Under the pieces are notes generated by a model. It did not search any database. It saw only the letters and a program-made list of their open reading frames with translations, and was not told the origin of the DNA. This document shows positions 17,959 through 26,558 of a stretch of 64,000 nt of DNA, piece after piece. The position numbers and the translations under genes are program-made. How positions within the stretch are numbered: the stretch's first letter is position 1; each line of letters opens with the position of its first letter. The DNA is from Ochrobactrum quorumnocens (GTDB taxonomy: Bacteria; Pseudomonadota; Alphaproteobacteria; Rhizobiales; Rhizobiaceae), in assembly GCF_002278035.1 (NCBI RefSeq), contig NZ_CP022603.1, positions 1,369,501-1,433,500 of the forward strand. The letters are read 5' to 3'.

Positions 17959-18337
17959 ATGATCGGCAGATTTCAGCCGGTGTTAGGAGCATCCTGAATA
18001 GCGGCAATGGGTCGAAATCTGTCGCGCGCTGCTCCCAAAATATCGGGCCATAGCGTAAAATCGGCGGCTTGCTATCTCACCCGGTGGAATGCGGTGATCG
18101 GCGATAATATCGCACTATAGAGGGCAATCGGCGGGATGGCGGGCCGAAGCCGACGAAACCGAGAACTACACCTACGCTATAGCCCTCCAAAGTTGAGGCA
18201 AGAGCTAATGGCTACGATGGGGTGGGCTCCTGCCGGTCAGTTTTAGAGTTCAAACGGATTGAAGCAGACGTGGTGATAGTGGCTTGGGCTTCGCGCCCGA
18301 TAGGTGTCATGCCATTGGCCAAGTTCCAGCCCCGCAC
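17959..18337 (+). other. 379-base stretch holding the second long repeat copy
   Basis: No gene found. The main content is the second copy of the 135-base repeat (18091-18225), placed between the GlxA-type regulator and the YiiX-like gene. Confidence 0.5.
18091..18225 (+). repeat. About 135-base direct repeat, copy 2
   Basis: Second copy of the element at 15947-16083, same orientation. The outer blocks are nearly unchanged while the middle differs, a pattern expected if the outer blocks are under selection or act as recombination sites. Confidence 0.7.
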
Positions 18338-19012
18338 TCACGGCGCGCCGTCGAAACTCGTGAAGACGCGCTCGACGTTGGAGGCCTCCGCGATCCCGAT
18401 TGGCGTGACGATCTTCTGGTCCTGGAGCAGGTTCCAGCATCCGTCGCGGTCGAGCCCTTCCGCCCGACAGTCGGGATGGTCTTGCCAACGGGCCAGGAAG
18501 ATCGCGCGGCCTTCCGGAGTGTCGATGGCGAGGTCGCCCAGCCGCTCGACCCGGCCGATCTCTATGCCGATCGCGGAAAAGGCGTGGAAGGGCAACTCGC
18601 TGCAATAGATCTCGTCTGGATCAATACGGAAGAAAATGTCGTATGGCCGACCGTAGTAAATCTGCATTTCTGCGATCGCGGCCTGCGCCATGTCATCCGT
18701 CAGGCCCTTCACGCGATAAACCGAATAGTCCTGTCCGACGCCTCGCGCGATGAATTCGCCAAGCGGAGTTTCCATCACGGTTCGCGCCGCCTCGATCACA
18801 TAGAGACCGTCAGCGCCCTCTCTGACTATGCCCATATGCGTATAATGGCTGTTGGTCGCCACGCGGATAGCGCTTGCCTGTGGGCTCGATGATTCCTGAA
18901 AAATGAGGTCGCCGACCTGCCAGTCCGCTAAGCGGTCCATGCCGATTGCGGTTCCTGGCGCCAGCGGCGCGCTCGCCAAGAGCAGGCACAGCAGTTTTGC
19001 AGTTTGAACCAT
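18338..19012 (-). CDS. YiiX-like permuted NlpC/P60 cysteine hydrolase, exported
   Basis: A 224-residue protein with a signal peptide (MVQTAKLLCLLLASAPLAPG). The mature domain has WQVGDLIFQES, the catalytic-type His in SHYTHMGIV and the Cys in EIYCSELPF, in the order expected for the circularly permuted papain-like YiiX/YebB (DUF830, C92) family. Such enzymes act on amide bonds, in some cases of peptidoglycan or lipids; the substrate here is unknown. GGAG lies seven bases before the ATG. It has no co-directional neighbour and stands between the 135-base repeat and the second Fic gene. Confidence 0.8.
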   Translation of the reverse strand: MVQTAKLLCLLLASAPLAPGTAIGMDRLADWQVGDLIFQESSSPQASAIRVATNSHYTHMGIVREGADGLYVIEAARTVMETPLGEFIARGVGQDYSVYRVKGLTDDMAQAAIAEMQIYYGRPYDIFFRIDPDEIYCSELPFHAFSAIGIEIGRVERLGDLAIDTPEGRAIFLARWQDHPDCRAEGLDRDGCWNLLQDQKIVTPIGIAEASNVERVFTSFDGAP

Positions 19013-19366
19013 GAAGCGTCTCCATTAAATGCTCGAAGAACACGACGCGTATGGCCATGTTACGGCATAAGCTTCCAGCGCCGGCAAGTCATTGAAAACA
19101 CCGTCTGGGATGATTCAGCAGTGCTTGGGCAAGAGCCTGGCTCGTGGCAGCGCTCCTTCGTCAGAAGCGAGACTCCAAAACCCGCGACGCCTTTCACTAT
19201 CTTAGTGTCCGCTTTCAGGGAAGTCATTCATAACGATAATCGACCGCAACGGAGGCGAAAGCGGTCATTATCACTATCTGCTAATGGGATGGTTTGAGCA
19301 ATAGATGACGCTTCTATTAATCATAATTTATGCTATTATGAGCTATAGAAAAGGGATTTATCGCTC
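19013..19366 (+). other. 354-base stretch upstream of Fic gene 2
   Basis: No gene seen. The final 60 bases are AT-rich, with tatgctattatgagctatag close to the Fic start, and probably hold its promoter. Confidence 0.4.
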
Positions 19367-20482
19367 ATGACCTGGAACTGGGTACAACCAGACTGGCCTA
19401 ATTTCCGTTATGATTCTGCGGCGCTGCACAGTCTGGAGCACCAATTCTTGCTGTCCTCCGGCGAGGTGATCGGTGCCGTTCGCCATATCGATCAGGAACA
19501 GCGCAATCTTTTACGCATCGAACTGCTCAGCGATGAAGCGGTCAAGACAAGCGCCATTGAGGGCGAGACTTTGGACCGGCTCAGTGTGCAGTCATCGCTG
19601 CGACGTCAACTGGGCCTGGCGACCGACCGGCGTTCGGTGCAACCGCGTGAACACGGCATCGCAGAAATGATGATCGATGTGTATGGCAGTTACGCGTCGC
19701 TGCTTGACGACGCGACCCTTTTACGCTGGCATCAGATGCTGATGGCTGGCAACCGACATCTCGAAACCATCGGTGCTTATCGGACGCATACTGACGCCAT
19801 GCAGATCGTCTCCGGACATCTGGACCGTCCCACGATTCATTTTGAAGCGCCGCCTTCAGAACAGGTGCCAGGCGAAATGGACCATTTCATTGCCTGGTTC
19901 AATGAGACGGCACCCAATGGCACGTCTCCCCTCCCCGCGCTGACACGCGGGGCGCTCAGCCATCTATGGTTTGAAAGCATTCATCCGTTTGAAGACGGCA
20001 ATGGACGTCTTGGCCGTGCACTGGCCGAAAAAACCCTCGCGCAATCCTTGGGCCAACCCAGTCTGATCCTGCTCAGTTTTGCCATCGAACAGAACCGCAA
20101 AGCCTATTATGCGCAACTGGAACAGCATCAGCGCACGCTTGACGTGACAGAATGGCTGCTATGGTTTGGGCAAACCGTGCTGGCAGCGCAGCAACTCACC
20201 CTGCAACGGGTGCGTTTCTATATCGACAAAGCGCATTTTTATGACCGTTACCGGGGAGCCTTCAATCCACGGCAGGAAAAGGTCGTGGCGCGGTTGTTTG
20301 AAGCCGGTCCGGACGGCTTTGTTGGCGGTTTGAGTGCGGACAATTATCTCGCCATCACGAAAACCTCACGCGCAACTGCCACCCGCGATCTGCAGGATCT
20401 GGTCGACAAAGGGGCTCTGACGCGTCAGGGCCAGTTGCGGTTCACACGCTACACGCTGAACTGGGCGCCGTTTAACGATTGA
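19367..20482 (+). CDS. Fic-domain protein with DUF4172 N-terminus
   Basis: A 371-residue Fic protein of the DUF4172-Fic-winged-helix type. The N-terminus WNWVQPDWPNFRYD is the DUF4172 hallmark. The inhibitory motif is TSAIEG (residues 61-66) and the active motif is HPFEDGNGRLGR from His206, both intact, so it is a self-inhibited AMP-transferase candidate. The C-terminus (DNYLAITKTSRATATRDLQD) is a DNA-binding winged helix. AAGGGA lies upstream of the ATG and the region before it is AT-rich. It is a different subfamily from the Fic at 14.5 kb. No antitoxin gene is adjacent. Confidence 0.88.
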   Translation: MTWNWVQPDWPNFRYDSAALHSLEHQFLLSSGEVIGAVRHIDQEQRNLLRIELLSDEAVKTSAIEGETLDRLSVQSSLRRQLGLATDRRSVQPREHGIAEMMIDVYGSYASLLDDATLLRWHQMLMAGNRHLETIGAYRTHTDAMQIVSGHLDRPTIHFEAPPSEQVPGEMDHFIAWFNETAPNGTSPLPALTRGALSHLWFESIHPFEDGNGRLGRALAEKTLAQSLGQPSLILLSFAIEQNRKAYYAQLEQHQRTLDVTEWLLWFGQTVLAAQQLTLQRVRFYIDKAHFYDRYRGAFNPRQEKVVARLFEAGPDGFVGGLSADNYLAITKTSRATATRDLQDLVDKGALTRQGQLRFTRYTLNWAPFND

Positions 20483-20714
20483 AATTTATTATTAATTCGC
20501 CACTATTAAACTTAATATGCTCATAAGTATGGTTACCGCGACATTAACCATGTTAGTTTATGATCTCCGGTAAGTATCTCTTATCGATGGTTATTGATTT
20601 CGGCGCACAGAGCAGCAATGGCAGTCGTTCCCTATTGAGCGAACTTGCCAGTAGACCGGCATTTTCGAGCAAGATTGTCCTTCATTCGGGGGGGGCCGTC
20701 AGAGACTGTTCTGG

Positions 20715-21004
20715 TCATAGTCCCAGTTCCGAGTGGGAACCAAGCCGAACAAGCTGTAAAATCAGAAGTTCGTCATCATCTGTCTTTTGGTAGTTCAAAA
20801 CGAGGTCAGGTTTAATGTGACAATCCCGATGATCTTTCCAGACGCCAGTGAGGGCATGATCCCGATATTTTTCAGGCAGCACCGCATCGCTGCTCAGCAT
20901 ATCCATGACATCAAAAAGGTCAGCTTCGAGCGTGGAGCGATCCGCCCTTTTCTCTCTCGCTTCAAATCCTTTTTGAAACGAGAAGTGAGTTTAATCGTCC
21001 GCAT
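20715..21004 (-). pseudogene. yafQ: YafQ-type mRNA interferase toxin, frameshifted
   Basis: The toxin frame starts with ATG at 21004 inside the 3' end of the dinJ-like gene and reads MRTIKLTSRFKKDLKRE, then is out of frame. The remainder (RSTLEADLFDVMDMLSS, then ALTGVWKDHRDCHIKPD and LLILQLVRLGSHSELGL) continues in the next frame. Removing one TC/GA unit from the tctctctc tract at 20951-20958 restores a continuous 95-residue YafQ with the His, Asp and His residues of the RNase site. YafQ cleaves mRNA on the ribosome. As written the toxin is inactive, while the antitoxin remains intact. Confidence 0.82.
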
Positions 21005-21263
21005 TAATAATTGCTCTCATCTCTGCCTTTGCTTCATTCAAAGACATTGCTTTGAGACTTCCGGAACGCGCCTCTTCCATCGCAGCAATGGTTTCTGCAT
21101 TTGGCTGCCAGATTTCGAAAGGCAAAGTCTTTTCCTTTGCAACTTTCGTCAGCATCAGACGTACCGCGTCAGAAACCGTGAGGCCCATTGTTGCCAGCAC
21201 TGCTGCCGCCTGAGCCTTCACCTCACCATCGATCCGGGTTTGTACCAGTTGATTTGCAGCCAT
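20991..21263 (-). CDS. dinJ: DinJ/RelB-family antitoxin
   Basis: A 90-residue antitoxin. The N-terminal ribbon-helix-helix (LVQTRIDGEVKAQAAAVLAT, then MGLTVSDAVRLMLTKVAKE) binds its operator; the C-terminal half (PFEIWQPNAETIAAMEEA) is the toxin-neutralising part typical of DinJ. AGGAGG precedes the ATG. Its last 14 bases overlap the start of the yafQ toxin, the usual coupled arrangement of the dinJ-yafQ operon. Since the toxin is frameshifted, this is effectively an orphan antitoxin, which could still neutralise related toxins encoded elsewhere. Confidence 0.9.
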   Translation of the reverse strand: MAANQLVQTRIDGEVKAQAAAVLATMGLTVSDAVRLMLTKVAKEKTLPFEIWQPNAETIAAMEEARSGSLKAMSLNEAKAEMRAIINADD

Positions 21264-21488
21264 TGGACTACCTCCTGTTCATGTATGACAATGTAATGCA
21301 GAAGAACCGTGAAAACAAGCATCATGCCGCTTTTTGGTAAGGATGGCCGGTTCGCGCAAAGCGGCGTTCTGTTAAGCACCAAAATTCTTCGAAAGCGCTG
21401 TTTCTGCAGATGCTGTGGTAATCGCTATTTTCCGTAATATAGGAATAACAAAATTTTCCGCGACTTTTGAGTCAGGAAGCATCATTCT

Positions 21489-22635
21489 ATGACCAAACCA
21501 ACCCAAGTGCCTTCAAATATCCTGAGCCGAGCAGAGCAACTCGATACGATTGCTTCTGTGTTGACGTTGAACCGACGGGACATGCTGGCCGAGATTTTAA
21601 CGGATCAGGATGTCGAGACCCTGCGCCATCTGGTCAATGAAGGCATGGGCGAAAACACGCTGCGCGCGCTTACTTCAGATCTGGCCTATCTCGAAGCCTG
21701 GTCAATGGCCGCAACCGGCGATCCCGTCCCCTACCCGGTGCCGGAAACCCTGCTTTTGAAATTCGTCGCGCATCATTTGTGGCGGCCGCAACAAGGCGAG
21801 ATCAAACCTGATCACGGCATTCCGGTAGGCGTAGAAGAAGAATTGCGCCGACAAGGCTTTCTGCGTGTATCCAGGCCGCATGCACCGGCCACCGTCAGGC
21901 GTCGTCTGGCCAACTGGTCGACCTTCAGCCGCGGGCGGGGTCTGGAAGAATCGTTTTCCTCGCCTTCTGTCACATCGGCAATCCGGCTTGCGGTGCGCGC
22001 CGTTAACCGGCCTAGCCCGCAAGAGTGCCAGTGCCATCACCGGTGACATTTTGGGCAAACTGCTGGCAACATGTTCGGGTGATGATCTCGCCGCTTTGCG
22101 CGACACGGCAATTCTGATGGTAGCCTTTGCCTCGGGCGACCGTCGGCGCAGCGAAATTGCCAGGCTGTGAACGGAACAATTCGTCAAGCAGGCGCCTCTC
22201 ACCGATGAGGATGGCACCCCCTCCCCTCACTCGGCATTCATCTCGCACGGACCAAAACCAGTGGTGCCGATCAGGACGAGATCGTCTATCTGACCGGCCG
22301 CCCCGTCGAAGCCCTCACCCGCTGGTTGGAAGCGGCAAAAATCGACAAGGGCAGTGTGTTCCGCAAGATTGATCGATGGGGCAATGTCTCAGCGCGCGCG
22401 TTGGAACCGAGCGCCATCAACGGGATCGTCAAGCAACACGCACAAATGGCCGGTCTCGATGCAAGCGAATTCTCAGCACACGGCCTGCGTTCCGGCTATC
22501 TCACCGAAGCGGCCAATCGTTGGCATACGGCTGCCCGAAGCGATGGAACAATCGCGTCATCGCTCCGTCCAGCAGGCTTCTGATGATTACAACAATGCCA
22601 AACGGCGCAGTGGACGAGCGTCAAGGTTGCTTTGA
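21489..22635 (+). pseudogene. Tyrosine recombinase/integrase, several frameshifts
   Basis: The first frame (21489-22046) encodes an N-terminal core-binding domain (DMLAEILTDQDVETLRHLV, then LRALTSDLAYLEAW). From about 22010 similarity moves to another frame (GDILGKLLATCSGDDLAALR with TAILMVAFASG), which meets a stop at 22168. A third segment (LTRWLEAAKIDKGSVFRKID, then SAHGLRSGYLTEAA with the His-x-x-Arg box) shifts again to PEAMEQSRHRSVQQAS and ends at 22635. At least three lesions separate a protein of about 370 residues. It is a remnant of an integrative element that probably brought part of the accessory zone. No intact attachment site was recognised. Confidence 0.83.
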
Positions 22636-22917
22636 AATCCAGCCCAGATGTCAGAAATCGGGGTTGAGAGGCGACCATCCGCACGTGGGCCCGACCACGT
22701 GATAGCTGTCAATGAACAATTTAGAGCCGTCGTCATTGGTTTTTGAACGAATAGTTCGGGCCTTGCTCAGCCAGGTGAGACCGATCCAGGCAGACGCTCA
22801 GTCCTTGGATTTGCCGTCTGAGTGCATGGATGCCGCGTTCTCAGATGGTGCCCCTGAAAAACCGGTGCATCGACCATGCACAAACCTCATTCAAGAATCC
22901 GTTTAAAGGGGCCCTTC

Positions 22918-23583
22918 TTATATATTGGCTACATCGCGCAGCCGTACGCCGGAGAAGTTGCCTGCACTCAATGCATCAAACATGGCGCGGTCGCAGATGG
23001 GAGGTGCTCCCATGCGATCCTGGCGGAAGATATGGGCTTCTCCCACAACATCCGGTTTGAACACCAAGCTGGCTCCGCCGACGAGGCTATAAAGTTTCTC
23101 GTCCTCGCCGGTCTGATAATTGTGGTCGAGCTTGATCCTCACGCGAGAGGAGGCTTCATCCAGGGCATCGAGTCTGCGCAGCACATTGCCTAGGTAGTAC
23201 TGAGGACCGAGGCTCCCATCAGCAAGGCTGAAGTCGCATGCCATAAATGCAAACGCCTCGGCGTCCATCTGCTCAAACAGTCGCTTCAAAGGTTCCGACA
23301 CAATCCATATGCCAGAGAGTTCTTCCAGATCGCGCGGCATTCCGCCCTTCTCCGGTACATGAACCAGGTGGGGACGCTCCGGATACAGATCTGGCATTCC
23401 GTTGGGACGCGAGACAACATTCATCCCCGGATGGACCAGCTTCTCTTCGTTGGCAATTTCTATGCCGGGGACCCTGCCGTTGCTCAAGAAGCCGGCATCG
23501 ACTAGGAAAAATTCGCCCTTATGAGATGCGGCTTCGACTGAAATTTCAATGGCGGTCGGTTCGTTCACGGTGGCTTCCATCAT
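22918..23583 (-). CDS. Imm11/DUF1629-like immunity protein
   Basis: A 221-residue protein whose C-terminus, CDRAMFDALSAGNFSGVRLRDV, matches the ending typical of the DUF1629/Imm11 family; GIWIVSEPLKRLFEQMDAEA is another shared segment. Family members are found as immunity proteins next to polymorphic toxins. No toxin gene is adjacent here; the left neighbour is an integrase pseudogene. No good ribosome site precedes the ATG-ATG pair at 23583, so the true start may differ. It may be an orphan immunity gene left by an eroded toxin island. The role is inferred from the family only. Confidence 0.6.
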   Translation of the reverse strand: MMEATVNEPTAIEISVEAASHKGEFFLVDAGFLSNGRVPGIEIANEEKLVHPGMNVVSRPNGMPDLYPERPHLVHVPEKGGMPRDLEELSGIWIVSEPLKRLFEQMDAEAFAFMACDFSLADGSLGPQYYLGNVLRRLDALDEASSRVRIKLDHNYQTGEDEKLYSLVGGASLVFKPDVVGEAHIFRQDRMGAPPICDRAMFDALSAGNFSGVRLRDVANI

Positions 23584-24205
23584 GGATTCGGGGGGCAGAA
23601 CGGGGAAGGAGTTGAGCCGATGCTAGCCGGGCTTTAGCGCAGCCACAAGTTTTGTCGAAACGGTGCTCACGATACTTGATTCACGTGCGTCTCGGGAGAG
23701 TTCGGAACAATGGTCGACAAGATGCTGGCTACGCGTTCCAATAGAGACATTGACCCATGCCACCGTTCTCAATGACTGCGACCACTCACTTTCCGATAAA
23801 GCAGATACTGTGGGGCATATCACCAGGATGGTTGCAGGATATCTTGGTACAGCACCACTGCCTATCCGCACTATTCTGCAAGAAGTAGCATAATCTCAAA
23901 GTTTGGAGGCCGGCGCTTTGGCAATCTCACACAAGCCGCCCGCAACGGCATTCCCTTTCCAAGTTTATGCAGCAGTCGCAGTATAAATCCGTCAATCACG
24001 CAGCGCGCTACTATAATTATGCTGAACGCAAATCAGGAAAAGCGGCAAGGCTAATCGTATGAGTTGATCTGTAGTCGACGCAGTTCAGCAATCCCGTTTT
24101 CCTTTCGCCGGAATTTGGGGATGCGCCTCAGTTTCTGCTGGCCGTCCACGTTTGCCAATTGTCGAGCTTAGACTTAAACAGCTTAAACAATAGCTGGAGC
24201 GCAAC
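23584..24205 (+). other. 622-base stretch without a supported gene
   Basis: I see no gene with family resemblance. An open frame of 76 codons on the plus strand (23663-23893) has no ribosome site or recognisable motif. The last 30 bases hold the ribosome site of the exonuclease gene. Confidence 0.4.
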
Positions 24206-24796
24206 TTGAAAATTATTGCCGTTGATTTTGAAACCGCAAATGAACAGCGGGGAAGCGCCTGCTCAGTGGGCTTGGCATGGATTGAAAACGGCCGCGTTAT
24301 GCGTGTCGTCGAACGATTGATCCGCCCCAAAGAGATGCGCTTTTCGTCTTTTAACATCGCCATTCATGGCATTAGACCGGAACATGTCGAAGATGCGGCT
24401 GAATTTCCTGAAGTTATGGATGAGTTTGCCGATGATTTCTGCGGCGCAACAATGATTGCGCATAACGCTTCTTTTGATTTCAGTGTCTGGCGTGCGTGTC
24501 TTGATCAATACCGACAGAGCTATCCCGCACTTCAATATCTTTGCTCGGTCAAAATGGCGCAAAAGGTCTGGCCCGATCTGTCGTCACATAAATTAAATGT
24601 ACTGGCCAGTTATCTGCGATTGAGCTTCAAGCATCATAATGCTGCCGAAGATGCCGCCATTTGTGCAGAGGCTTCAATTGCCATGGCCAAAGCGCTGCGT
24701 GTTACAACTTTGCTCGACGTTGCTGCTCACATCGGTATGAAACCTGGCCGATTATTTGCCGGAGGCTATGAGGCATGCACATGCCGAAAACGGTAA
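24206..24796 (+). CDS. DnaQ-like DEDDh 3'-5' exonuclease
   Basis: A 196-residue protein containing only the exonuclease domain. Exo I is VDFETAN (Asp7, Glu9), Exo II is IAHNASFDFSV (around residues 90-95) and Exo III is HNAAEDAAICAE (about residue 150), giving a full DEDDh set for two-metal phosphodiester cleavage. The start is TTG at 24206, with GGAG six bases upstream. Lacking polymerase or BRCT domains, it probably acts in DNA repair or small-nucleic-acid turnover, not as the replicase proofreader. It stands alone between remnants. Confidence 0.85.
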   Translation: MKIIAVDFETANEQRGSACSVGLAWIENGRVMRVVERLIRPKEMRFSSFNIAIHGIRPEHVEDAAEFPEVMDEFADDFCGATMIAHNASFDFSVWRACLDQYRQSYPALQYLCSVKMAQKVWPDLSSHKLNVLASYLRLSFKHHNAAEDAAICAEASIAMAKALRVTTLLDVAAHIGMKPGRLFAGGYEACTCRKR

Positions 24797-24954
24797 AATC
24801 GCTTACGAAACTACTGACTAGTTACGTCACAAATACCCATTTTCGGTCGTTTCGAGCGCTCCTGCAATGAAAACAAGAAGACTAATCAGTCAGATAATTT
24901 CAGGTGATGTGGCATGATAAAGCCGCATGAATTTCTGGACACCAGCCGATGTCC

Positions 24955-25245
24955 CTAGACCGGTGAGATGCAATAGTAATCGGGCCATCTGCTGTGCCTA
25001 TTCTCACCGCTAATTACAATGGGTACGACTGGAGCGTCGCCGACGCGAAACGACAATTCTCCGAGCACGATTGCGGCAACACCCAAGCCTATGGCGAAAA
25101 GCGTGGCGACGAGGCTCGTTCCTGAAGCGATTAGGGATGCACCTAGCCCTGCAACCTGACCCAGTGGGCGCATCGCCATGGCGTTGAGATTACCAAACAG
25201 GATTCCAATCGCAAAAAAGGCCAAAAAGCCGAAAAAAGAGCGTTA
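24955..25245 (-). pseudogene. C-terminal fragment of an MFS drug-efflux transporter (Bcr/CflA type)
   Basis: About 95 codons read FFAIGILFGNLNAMAMRPLG followed by GLGASLIASGTSLVATLFAI, which matches the last membrane helices of Bcr/CflA-like transporters. An in-frame TAA lies just upstream of the preserved part, and the ten preceding helices are absent. The fragment ends at 24955. Clearly a remnant. Confidence 0.65.
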
Positions 25246-25589
25246 TGAGCGGCGGATGACCTACTGCCCTGATAACGACGGAATGAATTAGCAATTGTGA
25301 TCAAATCCAGATCAACAACCTGTTGCAATCGGGCGAGGTCCATATACGTTCCACATATGAGTCAGAGCCCAAATCTGCCCCGCTTACCCCGTTACGCGTG
25401 CGCATTGGATCAATGTGCATAGAGCTATCTTTTTGAAAAAGAACAATCTATCGCGCTTTAATCAATCTAAATGAGATTTTTGTTTAGCCACTCCGACACG
25501 TGGCTGGGAGGCTTATTTTTCTCGAAATAAGCGTGACGAGGTCTTGGAAGGGGCCCGTCTTCATTGATAGGTACTATAGGACTATTTGG
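25246..25589 (+). other. 344-base stretch, degraded
   Basis: No gene found. AT content rises from about 25410, with caatctaaatgagatttttg and similar runs. Probably decayed sequence behind the MFS fragment. Confidence 0.35.
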
Positions 25590-26027
25590 TTAAGAATGTC
25601 TACGTCTAACATGCATAACTTCACGCACCGCCTTCGCTCGTTCTAATGCTGTATCTCCACCGTCGCTTAATAACGGCCCCGCCCTTTGAACGCTTTTCAG
25701 GAAATTGCTCAAAACATCCTGCCGCAATAATAATGTTATTTGCCGGGGATATCGCCTCGTGACGCGGTCAATCTGTGCGCCCTGTGCAATGTGAGACAGT
25801 TTTGAAACTAAGCTGCGCAATTCGAATATAACATTGGAGGATCGATCTACTTCAATCCAATAGTGTTGCGCTCCAACCGGCTTCGCATCAATCCTATTTT
25901 GCGCCACCGCCAGCCTATTCAGTGCAGGCCTCTGTTCGATACGAATGTTGATTGCGGGAAATTGAAGAGCACTTATTGAAGGACATCCAAACAAGAGGCT
26001 TCCAATTACTCCTTTACAATAAGCCAC
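25590..26027 (-). CDS. Hypothetical protein, possible small lipoprotein
   Basis: An open frame of 145 codons that I do not recognise. The N-terminus (MAYCKGVIGSLLFGCPSI) could be a lipoprotein signal with lipobox LFGC, which would put the mature protein on a membrane. The rest is mixed, with predicted helices (TLLLRQDVLSNFLKSVQ, ALERAKAVREVMH) and no clear catalytic motif. There is no strong ribosome site before the start. It lies in the eroded zone left of repABC. It may be a real orphan gene or a chance frame. Confidence 0.35.
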   Translation of the reverse strand: MAYCKGVIGSLLFGCPSISALQFPAINIRIEQRPALNRLAVAQNRIDAKPVGAQHYWIEVDRSSNVIFELRSLVSKLSHIAQGAQIDRVTRRYPRQITLLLRQDVLSNFLKSVQRAGPLLSDGGDTALERAKAVREVMHVRRRHS

Positions 26028-26352
26028 TCATCGGAGAACGAGGCTTACACGATAATTGTCCGCTAAAGCATGTCGCGCTTAAAAGGGTTCATTAAGCGTT
26101 TGCGAACATGCAACAACTCAAAGAAGCTAGTGCAAGCTTGATGGGTGCGAGTGCGCGACACGCTCTGGGCTCCCTGACTGGGTCAACAGCAGAACCTTTC
26201 CAACTCTGCCGCGACCAGCGCGTCCTATGCATAACGGGCTGCTTTACTGCTAACGGGATAGCAGACCGATTCTCCCACAAGTATTGTTGCCCAGCCTACC
26301 GATCTCGCTTGAATGCGGGAGAGAATCTCATAATTTTAAACCAGTCTCCTGA

Positions 26353-26368
26353 ATAGACTGCCGTCTAT
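26353..26368. promoter_or_regulatory. Palindrome upstream of repA, candidate RepA/RepB site
   Basis: ATAGACTGCCGTCTAT. Its core TAGACTGCCGTCTA occurs again, in reverse orientation, directly over the repA stop codon (27749-27764). The pairing of these two copies around repA suggests an operator or centromere-like site. Confidence 0.5.
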
Positions 26369-26505
26369 TATCCTTAATTCTCTTTATATTCAGTTAGATA
26401 GAGTTATTTCGATTCCAATGGAGATAGATTCCAGACCGGCTCACCAGCGATACTAACTGTTTGTTAATATACGCCCCTTGCGGCAAAATAAGAATCGGAC
26501 ATAAT

Positions 26506-26525
26506 GACGGTATTTAGACGGTATT
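26506..26525 (+). repeat. Tandem GACGGTATT direct repeat before repA
   Basis: Two GACGGTATT units start 11 bases apart (26506 and 26517), about one helical turn, 33 bases upstream of repA. A regulator binding site on one DNA face is plausible. Confidence 0.45.
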
Positions 26526-26558
26526 AGTTCCAGTGCCGTCACTAGGGATCCCAAGTCT

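Larger units (their letters stand above)
26028..26558 (+). other. 531-base region upstream of repA
   Basis: No gene supported. The right half holds a palindrome (26353-26368) that recurs after repA, a direct repeat GACGGTATT at 26506-26514 and 26517-26525, and AT-rich sequence likely to contain the repABC promoter. This is where RepA/RepB autoregulation would be expected. Confidence 0.5.

Noticed and set aside
20560..20793. A 77-codon plus-strand frame right of Fic gene 2.
   Set aside because: Overlaps the yafQ remnant on the other strand, shows Ser-rich shadow composition and no motif.
21489..22635. Considered evidence for a prophage.
   Set aside because: Only an integrase remnant is present; no phage structural, lysis or replication genes are found around it.
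23663..23893. A 76-codon plus-strand frame.
   Set aside because: No ribosome site, no motif and ordinary length for chance; left as part of a non-coding stretch.
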